A model generated the notes under the pieces. It did not search any database. It was not told where the DNA came from and saw only the letters and a list, made by a program, of their open reading frames with translations. The translations under genes were made by a program, and so were the position numbers. Shown here piece by piece: positions 17,877-25,911 of a stretch of 64,000 bases of DNA. The DNA lies in NCBI RefSeq assembly GCF_004342605.1, contig NZ_SLZL01000015.1, positions 1 to 64,000 on the forward strand, in the 5' to 3' direction. The stretch is from Caulobacter sp. BK020. GTDB lineage: Bacteria; Pseudomonadota; Alphaproteobacteria; Caulobacterales; Caulobacteraceae. The first letter of the stretch is position 1. Each line of letters begins with the position of its first letter.

Positions 17877-18005
17877 CCGTCATTCTCGCCCTTGTGGCGA
17901 GAATCCCTCCATCCGCCGCAGGTGTGGAAGTGTGGCGTGCTGGCGCGCCAAGGCGCTTCGCCTTCGGCTGAACCAGGGATTCCCGCCACAAGGGCGGGAA
18001 TGACG
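17877..18005. repeat. E-family element, about 128 bp, terminal inverted repeats
   Basis: Outer arms CGTCATTCTCGCCCTTGTGG and CCACAAGGGCGGGAATGACGG bracket an internal palindrome around GGCGCGCC. A homologous copy lies at 59070-59198. It occupies most of the gap between the hypothetical gene and glnE and looks like a MITE or BIME-type element. Confidence 0.8.
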
Positions 18006-18067
18006 GATCAAGCGGGTAGCTGGGCGGTGGCCCCGCCACCCAAGACAGCCGAATATAGGTCCGCCCG

Positions 18068-20980
18068 TCAGGCCTTCACCACCGCCTCGAACGCCGCCCG
18101 CGCCTCGGCCTTGGCCTTGGCCAGCTTGGTCTTCAGCGAGCGGAACTCGCGCACGCCGCCCGCCCGGGCCAGCAGCGCCCGGAAGGCCTTGGGCTCTGTA
18201 TCGGGATCGTGCCCGTCCTCCAGCGCCACCTTCAGCAGCTGCGACAGGTCCTGCTCCAGCCGCCAGGCGCCCTCCAGCGCCGCCAGGGCCGCGGCGTCGC
18301 CCAGGCCCGCGCGGCCCAGGGCGGCCAGGGCCTCGCCGGTGTTCTGGGCCAGGGGGCCGCCGCTGGACGCGTGGACCAGTTGCAGGAACTGGGCGGCGAA
18401 CTCGATGTCGACCAGGCCCCCGGCGGTCAGCTTGAGGTCCCAGTCGCCCTTGCCGGGCCGCTCGTCCTCCATCAGCTGGCGCATCTCCAGCACGTCGACG
18501 GCGGTCGTCTTCGGATCGCGCGGCCGGCGCAGGGCCACGGCGATCGCGGCCTCGGCCCGGGCCTGGAAGGCGGGCGACGAGGCCCAGATCACCCGCGCCC
18601 GGGTCAGGGCCTGCAGTTCCCAGGTCTCGGCCTCGCGCTCGTAATAGTCCTCGAAGGCCGCGAAGCTGACCGCCACCGGCCCCTTGGTCCCCGAGGGCCG
18701 CAGCTTCAGGTCCACCTCGTACAGCGTGCCCTCGCCGGTCGGGGCCGACAGGGCCGAGGTCAGGCGCTGGGTGAAGCGGGCGTAGAAGCTGTCGGCGGCC
18801 CAGCCCTTGATCGCCGATTGGCCCGCCGCGTCGTCGGCGGCGTAGAGGGTCATCAGGTCGAGGTCGGACTTGGCCGTCATCTCGCGCGAGCCCGCCTTGC
18901 CCAGGGCGACCACCGCCACCTGGCCCGGAAAGGCGCCACCCAGCCGCTCGACCTCGGCCAGGGCGGCCGGGGCCAGGCCGCCGACGATCAGGTCGGCCAG
19001 GTCCGCGAAGGCCGCGCCGGCGTCGCGCGCCCCGGCCGTGCCGCTGATCACCCGCACGCCGATCCGGAAGCTCTGGTCGCGGAACAGCCGCCGGGCGGCG
19101 TCCATCGCCCCCTCGAAGTCGGCCGGGTCCCAAGGAACCTGCCGGGGCATTTCCATCGGCCCGAAGAAGGCCGGGTCCAGCAGGGCGTCCAGGGCCGTGG
19201 GCCGGCGGGCCAGAGTGCTGGCCAGGCGCGGGGCGAAGGCCATGACCTCGACGATCAGCTCGAACAGGCGCGGCTGGGCCAGGAACAGCGACTGGATCTG
19301 CACGCCGCTGCTGAGGCCCGCGAAGAAGTCGCTGAACCGGTTGAAGGCGTCGTCCGGCGCGCCCGTGGCGTTGGCGGCGTCCAGCAGGCGCGGGGCCAGG
19401 CGGGTGAACAGCTCGCGGCCCCGCTCGGTGCGGGTGGCGGCGATGTGGCCATGGTGCCAGCCGCGGATCGTGGCGGCCACCCGCTCCGGATGGGAAAAGC
19501 CCATGCGCTTGAGCGTGGCCAGGGTCTCCGGATCGTCCTCGACGCCGGTGAACACCAAGCTGCCGAACCGCGACGACAGCGCCTCCTCGCCCTTGAACAG
19601 CGCGCCGTAGCGGCGGTTCACGCCCTTGAGGATCCGGCCGACCGCGGCGTCGAAGCCGCGCAGGACGCCGTGCCCCCACAGGGCCGCCACCTTCTTGCGG
19701 TCGGCGTCGGACTCCGGGAGCTTGTGCGTCTGGTCGTCGGCGATCATCTGGGCCCGGTGCTCCAGGGCGCGCAGGTCGCGATAGGCCGCGATCAGGTAAT
19801 CGCGGTCCTCGGGCGTGACGTGGCCAGCCTCGGACAGGGCGGCCAGGGCGTCCAGGGTGCGCGGGCCGCGCAGGCCGGGGTGGCGACCGCCCAGGATCAG
19901 CTGCTGGGTCTGAACGAAGAACTCGATCTCGCGGATGCCGCCGCGTCCCAGCTTCAGGTCCGCCCCCTTGGCGGTCAGGCGGTCGTCCACCTTGTAGGCG
20001 TGGATCTGGCGCTTGATCGAATGGATGTCGGCGATGGCCGCGAAGTCGAGGTTCTTGCGCCAGATGAACGGCTGCAGCTCGGCCAGGAACGCCGCGCCGC
20101 GCGCCAGGTCGCCGGCCGCGATCCGCGCCTTGATGTGGGCCGCCCGCTCCCAGTTCTGGCCGACGCTCTCGTAGTAGTCGAGGGCCGCGTCGATCGGCAT
20201 GGCCGGCGGGGTCGAGGACGGGTCGGGGCGCAGGCGCAGGTCGATGCGGAAGACGTAGCCGTCGGCCGTGCGCTCGGCCAGCAGCCGGCCCAGGTGGTTG
20301 GCGATGCGCACCGCCACGCCTTGCGGCTCGACGCCCTCGGCGACCGGCAGGGCCTCGGGCGCGTAGAAGATCGAAAAGTCGATGTCGCTGGAATAGTTGA
20401 GCTCGAAGGCGCCGTGCTTGCCCATGGCGACGCAGAACAGCCCCGGGGCTGGACCGTCCGGTCCCTCGCCCACGTGGGTCAGGGCCCCGCGCGCCACCTC
20501 CAGCCGCACCGCCTGGGCCAGGGCGGCGTGCAGGGTCGCGTCAGCGAAGCGGGTCAGGGCGCCGGTCACCGCGTCCAGGTCCCAGACCCCGCCCAGGTCG
20601 GCCAGGGCGGTCAGCAGGTGCAGGTCGGCCTTCAGTTCGCGCAGGAGCCAGCGGGCGGTCTCGAAGTCGGGCTCGGCGGCCGCGGCCTCGGCGGTCGTGA
20701 GGATCTGCTCCAGCCGAGCATCGGGATCGCTGTCGAGGATCGAAGGCAGCCGCAGGCCGTTGCGCCGCGCCAGGCCGGTCAGGTAGGGCGAGGCGGAAAA
20801 GATCGGCGCCAGGGCCGGCCAGGCGGCCTCGACCAGCGGCGCGGCCTCGCCGACCCGCCGGACGATCGCCTCATGCGCCCGTTCGGCGGCCTTGGGATCG
20901 ACCACGGGGCCGCAGGGAGTGAGGCGTTCGAGCAGGCGAGTCATGGCCGCCACTGTGGCGCGGGGCGGTCGCGAGGTCAT
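18068..20980 (-). CDS. glnE: GlnE, bifunctional glutamine synthetase adenylyltransferase/deadenylylase
   Basis: 970 aa, full length. It has two nucleotidyltransferase domains: the first with ELNYSSDIDFSIFY, the second with KAGSREMTAKSDLDLMTLY (Asp-x-Asp metal sites), each followed by a helical regulatory domain. The C-terminal FRSLKTKLAKAKAEARAAF closes the second helical domain. It adds AMP to glutamine synthetase under nitrogen excess and removes it under limitation, directed by PII. The start may be 36 nt in (MTRLLERL, 20944). Close downstream linkage to degP and its two-component genes on the same strand is common in alphaproteobacteria. Confidence 0.95.
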   Translation of the reverse strand: MTSRPPRATVAAMTRLLERLTPCGPVVDPKAAERAHEAIVRRVGEAAPLVEAAWPALAPIFSASPYLTGLARRNGLRLPSILDSDPDARLEQILTTAEAAAAEPDFETARWLLRELKADLHLLTALADLGGVWDLDAVTGALTRFADATLHAALAQAVRLEVARGALTHVGEGPDGPAPGLFCVAMGKHGAFELNYSSDIDFSIFYAPEALPVAEGVEPQGVAVRIANHLGRLLAERTADGYVFRIDLRLRPDPSSTPPAMPIDAALDYYESVGQNWERAAHIKARIAAGDLARGAAFLAELQPFIWRKNLDFAAIADIHSIKRQIHAYKVDDRLTAKGADLKLGRGGIREIEFFVQTQQLILGGRHPGLRGPRTLDALAALSEAGHVTPEDRDYLIAAYRDLRALEHRAQMIADDQTHKLPESDADRKKVAALWGHGVLRGFDAAVGRILKGVNRRYGALFKGEEALSSRFGSLVFTGVEDDPETLATLKRMGFSHPERVAATIRGWHHGHIAATRTERGRELFTRLAPRLLDAANATGAPDDAFNRFSDFFAGLSSGVQIQSLFLAQPRLFELIVEVMAFAPRLASTLARRPTALDALLDPAFFGPMEMPRQVPWDPADFEGAMDAARRLFRDQSFRIGVRVISGTAGARDAGAAFADLADLIVGGLAPAALAEVERLGGAFPGQVAVVALGKAGSREMTAKSDLDLMTLYAADDAAGQSAIKGWAADSFYARFTQRLTSALSAPTGEGTLYEVDLKLRPSGTKGPVAVSFAAFEDYYEREAETWELQALTRARVIWASSPAFQARAEAAIAVALRRPRDPKTTAVDVLEMRQLMEDERPGKGDWDLKLTAGGLVDIEFAAQFLQLVHASSGGPLAQNTGEALAALGRAGLGDAAALAALEGAWRLEQDLSQLLKVALEDGHDPDTEPKAFRALLARAGGVREFRSLKTKLAKAKAEARAAFEAVVKA

Positions 20981-21020
20981 CCCGTCTCGTGACGGGCGCG
21001 CATCCGCTTGACAGTCGATG

Positions 21021-21032
21021 TTACAGGCGTAA
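21021..21032. promoter_or_regulatory. Probable BlaI-type operator and promoter
   Basis: TTACAGGCGTAA is a palindrome with 4-bp arms, placed in the spacer of a TTGACA (21008-21013) promoter upstream of the BlaI gene. The same pattern recurs twice upstream of the gene at 22433. BlaI/MecI repressors recognise TACA/TGTA-type dyads, so autoregulation is inferred. Confidence 0.65.
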
Positions 21033-21057
21033 TCGTTAGAGTCGGAGACCGAACGCC

Positions 21058-21426
21058 ATGAACATCACCCAGGCCGAAAGCCGCATCATGGATGCGCTCT
21101 GGACCCGCCAGCCCCTGACGGTCGACGAGATCATGGCCGAGGTCGCCGAGCCGCAGGGCTGGGGCGAGGCCACGGTCAAGACGCTGATCAACCGCCTGCT
21201 GAAGCGCAAGGCGATCCGCTCGGACCGCATCGACGGCCGGGCGCGCTACGCCCCGATCATCCAGCGCGCCGACTATGTGCAGGCCGAGAGCCAGAGCCTG
21301 CTTAACCGCCTCTTCGACGGCCAGCTGACGCCGCTGGTGGCGCATTTCGCCCAGCACCGCGCCCTGTCGACCGACGAGATCAAGCAACTGAAGACTCTGA
21401 TCGAGGGTCTCGAACATGATGGCTGA
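21058..21426 (+). CDS. BlaI/MecI/CopY-family repressor
   Basis: 122-aa winged-helix repressor. N-terminal ITQAESRIMDALWTRQPLTVDEI and GWGEATVKTLINRLLKRKAI (recognition helix) are characteristic, and the C-terminal helices mediate dimerisation and carry the cleavage region in relatives. It is followed, with an 11-nt overlap, by an M56 peptidase, the usual sensor partner. Matching operator-like palindromes occur at 21021, 22363 and 22385. Confidence 0.93.
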   Translation: MNITQAESRIMDALWTRQPLTVDEIMAEVAEPQGWGEATVKTLINRLLKRKAIRSDRIDGRARYAPIIQRADYVQAESQSLLNRLFDGQLTPLVAHFAQHRALSTDEIKQLKTLIEGLEHDG

Positions 21427-22315
21427 ACTGCTGGCCCTGACCCTGTTGCGCACCCAGGCGGCGGCGGCCGCGGCGGTGCTGCTGGTCCTGCTGCTGCGCG
21501 GCCCGATGCGGGCGGCGTTCGGGGCCGGCCTGGCCTATCGTCTGTGGGCCCTGGTGCCGGTGGCGGCGATCGCCACGGTGTTCCCCAGCCTGTCCGAGAC
21601 CCTGGGCTCGGGCGCGCCGCCGCCGCTGATGGGCGAGGAGCGCGCCGTGCTGGTGCTGGCCATCTGGCTGGCCGGCGGCGTCGCCCTGGCCACGGTGATC
21701 CTGCTGCAGGAGCGCGCCTTCCGCGCCCGGGCCGAGGCCGGACGCGCCGGCCCCGCCGTCATGGGCGTCTTCTGGCCCCGCATCGTGCTGCCGGCCGACT
21801 TCACGACCCGCTTCGACGAGCAGGCCCGCAAGATGGTCGACCTGCACGAGCGCGCCCACATCAAGCGCGGCGACCCGGTCGCCAACCTGGCCATCGCCGG
21901 CATCCAGGTCCTGGGGTGGTGCAACCCGCTGATCCACCTGGGCGCCCTGTGCGCGCGACTGGATCAGGAGATGGCCTGCGACGCCTCGGTCCTGAGCCTG
22001 CGGCCCAACCTGCGGCGTCCCTATGCCGAGGCGCTGCTGGAGGCCCATACCCGCCGGACCGGCTCGCCCCTGGCCTGCTTCTTCGCCGCCCATCCCCTGC
22101 TGCTGCGGGTCAAGCTGCTGGCCCGGCCTGAGCCCAGCTATCGGCGCCAGACGGCCGGCGCGGCGACGATCGCCCTGATCGCGGTCGTCACCGCCCTGGG
22201 CGTCTGGACCGTCACGCCGCGCGGCCCGCTGCCCAACCAGGAGATCTCCTGGCCCGGCCGGTTCGTCGGCGACAGCCCGGTCGACGGCATCACCTTGCCC
22301 AAGCTGCATCACTGA
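21416..22315 (+). CDS. M56-family (BlaR1-like) membrane metallopeptidase
   Basis: 299 aa. Several N-terminal membrane helices are followed by a gluzincin site HERAH (144-148) with downstream Asp/Glu-rich DQEMACDASVL. It lacks the C-terminal penicillin-binding sensor domain of true BlaR1, so its signal is unknown. It presumably cleaves or inactivates the BlaI repressor encoded just upstream. It starts at either of two tandem ATG codons (21416 or 21419). Confidence 0.9.
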   Translation: MMAELLALTLLRTQAAAAAAVLLVLLLRGPMRAAFGAGLAYRLWALVPVAAIATVFPSLSETLGSGAPPPLMGEERAVLVLAIWLAGGVALATVILLQERAFRARAEAGRAGPAVMGVFWPRIVLPADFTTRFDEQARKMVDLHERAHIKRGDPVANLAIAGIQVLGWCNPLIHLGALCARLDQEMACDASVLSLRPNLRRPYAEALLEAHTRRTGSPLACFFAAHPLLLRVKLLARPEPSYRRQTAGAATIALIAVVTALGVWTVTPRGPLPNQEISWPGRFVGDSPVDGITLPKLHH

Positions 22316-22361
22316 GCACGGCCGGTCCTGATCGTTCCACCGCCGTGGCTTGACGACTATA

Positions 22362-22396
22362 ATTACATCTGTAATTCTTTCGGACTACAGGCGTAA
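22362..22396. promoter_or_regulatory. Two BlaI-type operators upstream of the 22433 gene
   Basis: ATTACATCTGTAAT (22362-22375) is a palindrome with 6-bp arms, and CTACAGGCGTAA (22385-22396) matches the BlaI-gene operator TTACAGGCGTAA in 11 of 12 positions. A TTGACG box at 22350-22355 precedes the first site. The pair suggests that the gene at 22433 is a BlaI target. Confidence 0.65.
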
Positions 22397-22432
22397 TCCG
22401 CGCTCGGGCGCGGCGTCAGGCGGGCCGCGATC

Positions 22433-22981
22433 ATGACCTTCGTTCTCAGAATGCCCGTGGCGCGCGGTCGCCACAGCCGTCGCAAGGCGCTGGCGGTGAG
22501 GATCTTCGACCTGGGCGTCATGGCCCTGGTCGCCTTCGCCGTCGGCCTGATGGTGATGTTCACGGTGCGCTATGAGATGAAGGTCGAACCCAAGCCCCCG
22601 GCCGCGGGCGGCCAGCTCGTCCAGGCCCGGTCGATGGCGCGGGTGCGCTGGGCCAGCGTCAAGCCGCGCCTGAGCGCCCGCCTGGCTCAGCCGCACGCCC
22701 TGGAGCTGGGCCGGGTGTGGGCGCGGCGCGACGGCCGGGTCTGCGGCCTGGTCAACGGCTGGGGCAGCTTCGGCGGCCTGACCGGCATGACCCGCTTCTA
22801 CGCCCAGGGCGACGAACCGGTGTTCAAGCAGGACGGCCGTCCGGACTTCGAGGAGGAATGGTGGGCGTGCAAGCGCGACCGCTATGTGGTGATCCGCGAA
22901 GGCTCGGAAGAGACGGGTTTCTGCCCGACGAAGCTGGGCCGGCAGCGGTGTTTCGACGTGGTGTACGGGCGACCGGAATAG
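22433..22981 (+). CDS. Membrane-anchored hypothetical protein, putative BlaI target
   Basis: 182 aa with one N-terminal helix (LGVMALVAFAVGLMVMF, about residues 28-44) and a soluble C-terminal domain likely facing the periplasm. It has four cysteines, including CGLVNGWGSFGGLTG, WWACKRD and FCPTKLGRQRCFDVVYG. No family is recognised. Two operator-like palindromes upstream link it to the adjacent BlaI/M56 pair. Confidence 0.7.
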   Translation: MTFVLRMPVARGRHSRRKALAVRIFDLGVMALVAFAVGLMVMFTVRYEMKVEPKPPAAGGQLVQARSMARVRWASVKPRLSARLAQPHALELGRVWARRDGRVCGLVNGWGSFGGLTGMTRFYAQGDEPVFKQDGRPDFEEEWWACKRDRYVVIREGSEETGFCPTKLGRQRCFDVVYGRPE

Positions 22982-22995
22982 GTCGAGACGGCGAT

Positions 22996-23102
22996 CACTT
23001 GCCCCCTACGGGTCGCTTCGCGGCCGTCTTCCCCCAGAGGGAAGAGCGCTCCGCCCCCTGTGGGGGCGGACAGACGGCGAAGCCGTCAGGTGGGGGCAAG
23101 TG
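22996..23102. repeat. A-family palindromic repeat (copy 1, outside the GTA cluster)
   Basis: 107 bp bounded by the exact inverted repeat CACTTGCCCCC/GGGGGCAAGTG, with three inner hairpins (CTTCCCCC..GAAG, TCCGCCCCC..GGGGGCGGA-like, and GACGGCGAAGCCGTC). Six more copies lie in the GTA cluster. It sits between convergent genes. Confidence 0.9.
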
Positions 23103-23119
23103 CGTGAGCCGTGAGGCCC

Positions 23120-24526
23120 CTACTCCACCCGCGGCAGCACCAGCGCCACGCGCAGGCCCGGGCCGAAGCCGCCGTATTCGCCCGGCCCCTCGGCCAGTTC
23201 CAGCCGCCCGCCGTGCGAGGCGGCCACGGCCTGGACCAGCGACAGGCCCAGCCCCGCCCCGGGCTCGCTGCGGCTGTTCTCCAGCCGCACGAAGCGCTGG
23301 ACCACCCGGGCGCGGTCGGCCTCGGGCACGCCGGGACCGGTATCGGTGACCGAGAACTCCAGCTCGCTGGACGAGGTGCGCCGGGCCCGCAGCATCACCG
23401 CCCCGCCCTCGGGCGTATATTTGATGGCGTTGTCGAGAATGTTGGCCAGGGCCTGGGCGATGAACTCGCGGTTGCCGCGCACGCCCAGGGCCGGAACGAT
23501 CTCGGCCTTGAAGTCCAGGCCCTTGTCCTCGCAACTGGCCTCATAGAGCTCGGCCATGTCCGAGGCCAGTTCGCTGGCGTCGAACACCGCCTGGTTCGGC
23601 GCCTCGCCGGCCGCCTGCAGGCGGGCGATGGCCAGCACCGCGTTGAAGGTCTTCAGCACGCCGTCCGCGTCGGCCAGGGCGGTCTCCAACGCCGCCACCG
23701 GATCGCCCTTGCCGTTCTCGGCGTCGATCAGGGCCACCTCCATGCGGGCGCGCAGGCGGGTCAGGGGCGAGCGCAGGTCGTGGGCGATGGCGTCGCCGGC
23801 GTGGCGCAGGCCCCCCATCAGCCGCTCAATGCGGTCGAGCATGTCGTTGAGGCCCTCGGCCAGCTCGTCATACTCGTCGCGCGTGCCGCGCACCCGGGCC
23901 CGGGCGTGCAAGTCTCCGGCCCGCACCGCGTTCACCACGTCGACCAGCCCCTGCATGCTGCGCGAGACGTTGCGGCTGATCAGCACCCCGCCGGCCAGGC
24001 CCAGGATGATGACCAGCGCCCCGGCCCCGCGCAGGGCCCGGACGATCTTCATCACATAGCCTTCCGACTCCTGGACGTCGGCCCCGACGAACAGGGCCTC
24101 GCCGCCGCTCAACCGCTCCTGAACCCCACGCGCGGCGCGCTTGACCTCGGCCCCGTCGATGTCGGTCTCGGTGAGCTTGAAGGTCTCCCAGGTCGGGCCG
24201 GGACCGGTGAAGTCGTCGATCGGCGACTCCTCGATCGAGCCGGAGATCCGCTTGCCGTCCTTGTCGAGCAGCAGGTACAGGAACGGCCGCTCGCCGGTGG
24301 CGCGCTCGACGATGGTCTGGTTCAGGGCGTTGACCCCGCCCACCCGGTAGGCGGCCTCCAGGCTCTCCATCTCGCGGGTGATCTCGGCGTCGGCCCGGCG
24401 GTTCACCTCGCCGGCGGTGGCGATGTAGATATAGCCCAGGAACGCGCTGGCGGCCGCCGCGAACAGGGCCAGGAACAGCAGGGTCAGCCGGAACGGCGTC
24501 GATCGGATCAGGCGCGGCAGGCGCAT
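23120..24526 (-). CDS. Sensor histidine kinase
   Basis: 468 aa. It has an N-terminal transmembrane helix, a periplasmic sensor region of about 130 residues, a second helix (ALVIILGLAGGVLISRN), a HAMP linker, the H-box HAGDAIAHDLRSPLTRLR, N-box NILDNAIKYTPEGG, and ATP-lid motifs DTGPGVP and GAGLGLSLV. Its partner regulator lies upstream at 25099-25776, with a toxin-antitoxin pair inserted between. The glnE/kinase/regulator/DegP neighbourhood is conserved in many alphaproteobacteria, suggesting envelope-stress sensing. Confidence 0.93.
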   Translation of the reverse strand: MRLPRLIRSTPFRLTLLFLALFAAAASAFLGYIYIATAGEVNRRADAEITREMESLEAAYRVGGVNALNQTIVERATGERPFLYLLLDKDGKRISGSIEESPIDDFTGPGPTWETFKLTETDIDGAEVKRAARGVQERLSGGEALFVGADVQESEGYVMKIVRALRGAGALVIILGLAGGVLISRNVSRSMQGLVDVVNAVRAGDLHARARVRGTRDEYDELAEGLNDMLDRIERLMGGLRHAGDAIAHDLRSPLTRLRARMEVALIDAENGKGDPVAALETALADADGVLKTFNAVLAIARLQAAGEAPNQAVFDASELASDMAELYEASCEDKGLDFKAEIVPALGVRGNREFIAQALANILDNAIKYTPEGGAVMLRARRTSSSELEFSVTDTGPGVPEADRARVVQRFVRLENSRSEPGAGLGLSLVQAVAASHGGRLELAEGPGEYGGFGPGLRVALVLPRVE

Positions 24527-24529
24527 GGG

Positions 24530-24844
24530 CTAGCTCTTCTTGCCGAGCAGGGTCGCGACATCGCGGCGACTATCGATAAGACGCAAGACCTGGATGCCGG
24601 CGTCATTAGGCAGTGTTTCATAGACGATCATCCAGGGAGCGACCGTGAAGACGCGTGGTTCGCCATCGAAATCTCTTCGCACTCGCCCCATCCGAGGACG
24701 CAAAGCCAACCTCTCGGCCATCCTGTCGATCCTCGAAAGCACCTCAGCAGCTCGTACGTGGCCGCTGTCCTGGGCGATCCAAGCATAGATGTGCTTGAAA
24801 TCGCCTTGAGCTTTGCGAGTCCGGACGACCAGAGGCGCGTTCAT
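24530..24844 (-). CDS. RelE/ParE-family toxin
   Basis: 104 aa with the ParE pattern: VVRTRKAQGDFKHIYAWIAQ, RMAERLALRPRMGRVR, and the C-terminal IVYETLPNDAGIQVLRLIDSRRDVATLL. ParE members poison gyrase and RelE members cut mRNA at the ribosome; the choice cannot be made here. It shares one base with the antitoxin gene upstream and ends 3 nt before the kinase ATG, so all are probably co-transcribed. Confidence 0.88.
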   Translation of the reverse strand: MNAPLVVRTRKAQGDFKHIYAWIAQDSGHVRAAEVLSRIDRMAERLALRPRMGRVRRDFDGEPRVFTVAPWMIVYETLPNDAGIQVLRLIDSRRDVATLLGKKS

Positions 24845-25065
24845 CAGCCCTTTTGGCTTTTCTCGAATTCACGCCTGGCTTCCGCCAACATGGCCTCGAA
24901 ATCCCAGGGTTCGACCCCGCCTTCGGCTATGTCCTCTCGCGCTTCCCGGATTAGCGCGTTGATCCCGTCGCGATTGCGCGCGATCCAAGCTTCCATCTCG
25001 GCGTCGGATTGCTCCGGGCCGAAATCCTCTTCGTCTTCGGGAACGGGCTGGGTCAGCTTGTTCAT
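24844..25065 (-). CDS. ParD-like antitoxin
   Basis: 73 aa, strongly acidic, with a helical core DAEMEAWIARNRDGINALIREAREDI and the C-terminal FEAMLAEARREFEKSQKG that would contact the toxin. The N-terminus is too short for certain assignment of a ribbon-helix-helix. It directly precedes the ParE-type toxin. It starts 33 nt after the response-regulator stop. Confidence 0.8.
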   Translation of the reverse strand: MNKLTQPVPEDEEDFGPEQSDAEMEAWIARNRDGINALIREAREDIAEGGVEPWDFEAMLAEARREFEKSQKG

Positions 25066-25098
25066 GGTCCCGAGCCTAACACGCCCCTGCCCCGCCGC

Positions 25099-25776
25099 CT
25101 ACGGATCGAGCCGGTAGCCCGCCCCTCGCACGGTCTGCAGCATGGCCCGGTCGAAGCCCTTGTCGATCTTCGAGCGCAGCCGGGAAATGTGCACGTCGAT
25201 GACGTTGGTCTGCGGGTCGAAATGGTATTCCCACACCTTCTCCAGCAGCATGGTGCGGGTCACCGACTGGCCGGCGTGGCGCATCATGAACTCCAGCAGC
25301 TGGAACTCGCGCGGCTGGAGATCGATCTCCTTGCCCTGGCGATGGACCGTCCGGTTGATCAGGTTCATTTCGAGCTCGCCCACCTTGAGGGTGGTCGCGA
25401 CCGCCCCGGTCTCGCGGCGGCGCGACAGGGCGTCGACCCGGGCGATCAACTCGGCGAAGGCGTAGGGCTTGACCAGGTAATCGTCGGCCCCGGCCCGCAG
25501 GCCGGTGACGCGGTCGTTGATCTCGCCCAGGGCCGACAGGAACAGCACCGGCGTCTGGTCGCCCTCTCGGCGCAGGGTCTCGACCACCTCGACGCCGTTC
25601 TTCTTGGGCATCATCCGGTCGACGATCATCACGTCGAACTTGCCCTTGCCCGCCTCGGCCAGGCCGGCCTCGCCGTCGGGCGCGTGCGTGCATTCGTAGC
25701 CGGCCTCGGTCAGGCCGTGGCGCATCGCCGCCGCCGCCTCGAGGTCATCCTCGATGATCAGAATACGCATGCCCAA
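25099..25776 (-). CDS. OmpR-family response regulator
   Basis: 225 aa. Receiver domain with acidic pair ED/D near residues 10-11, phospho-acceptor Asp53 (VMIVDRMMPKKNG) and Lys in YLVKPYAF. The C-terminal OmpR winged helix has TRTMLLEKVWEYHFDPQTNVIDVHISRLR. It lies in the same operon direction as the kinase downstream and follows degP on the same strand. Confidence 0.94.
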   Translation of the reverse strand: MGMRILIIEDDLEAAAAMRHGLTEAGYECTHAPDGEAGLAEAGKGKFDVMIVDRMMPKKNGVEVVETLRREGDQTPVLFLSALGEINDRVTGLRAGADDYLVKPYAFAELIARVDALSRRRETGAVATTLKVGELEMNLINRTVHRQGKEIDLQPREFQLLEFMMRHAGQSVTRTMLLEKVWEYHFDPQTNVIDVHISRLRSKIDKGFDRAMLQTVRGAGYRLDP

Positions 25777-25880
25777 TCCTCAACCCTGGCCCCGGATGCA
25801 CGAAAGGGCGCCACCGTGCGAATCGATGACGCCCTCTATCGTGTTGTCGTCACGTCCCGGCGATGGTGACGTGATCCGCG

Positions 25881-25900
25881 CGCGGGCGAAAGCCCCCGCG
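25881..25900 (-). terminator. Hairpin after degP
   Basis: CGCGGGCGAAAGCCCCCGCG forms an imperfect GC-rich stem with a GAAA loop, 12 nt past the degP stop. No T-run follows, so it may be a weak terminator or a 3'-end stabiliser. Confidence 0.4.
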
Positions 25901-25911
25901 TATCGCGGTTC

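Noticed and set aside
18209-20992. A 927-residue open frame antisense to glnE
   Set aside because: It is rich in Gly/Arg/Gln and has no recognisable domains; it is the antisense shadow of a long GC-biased gene.
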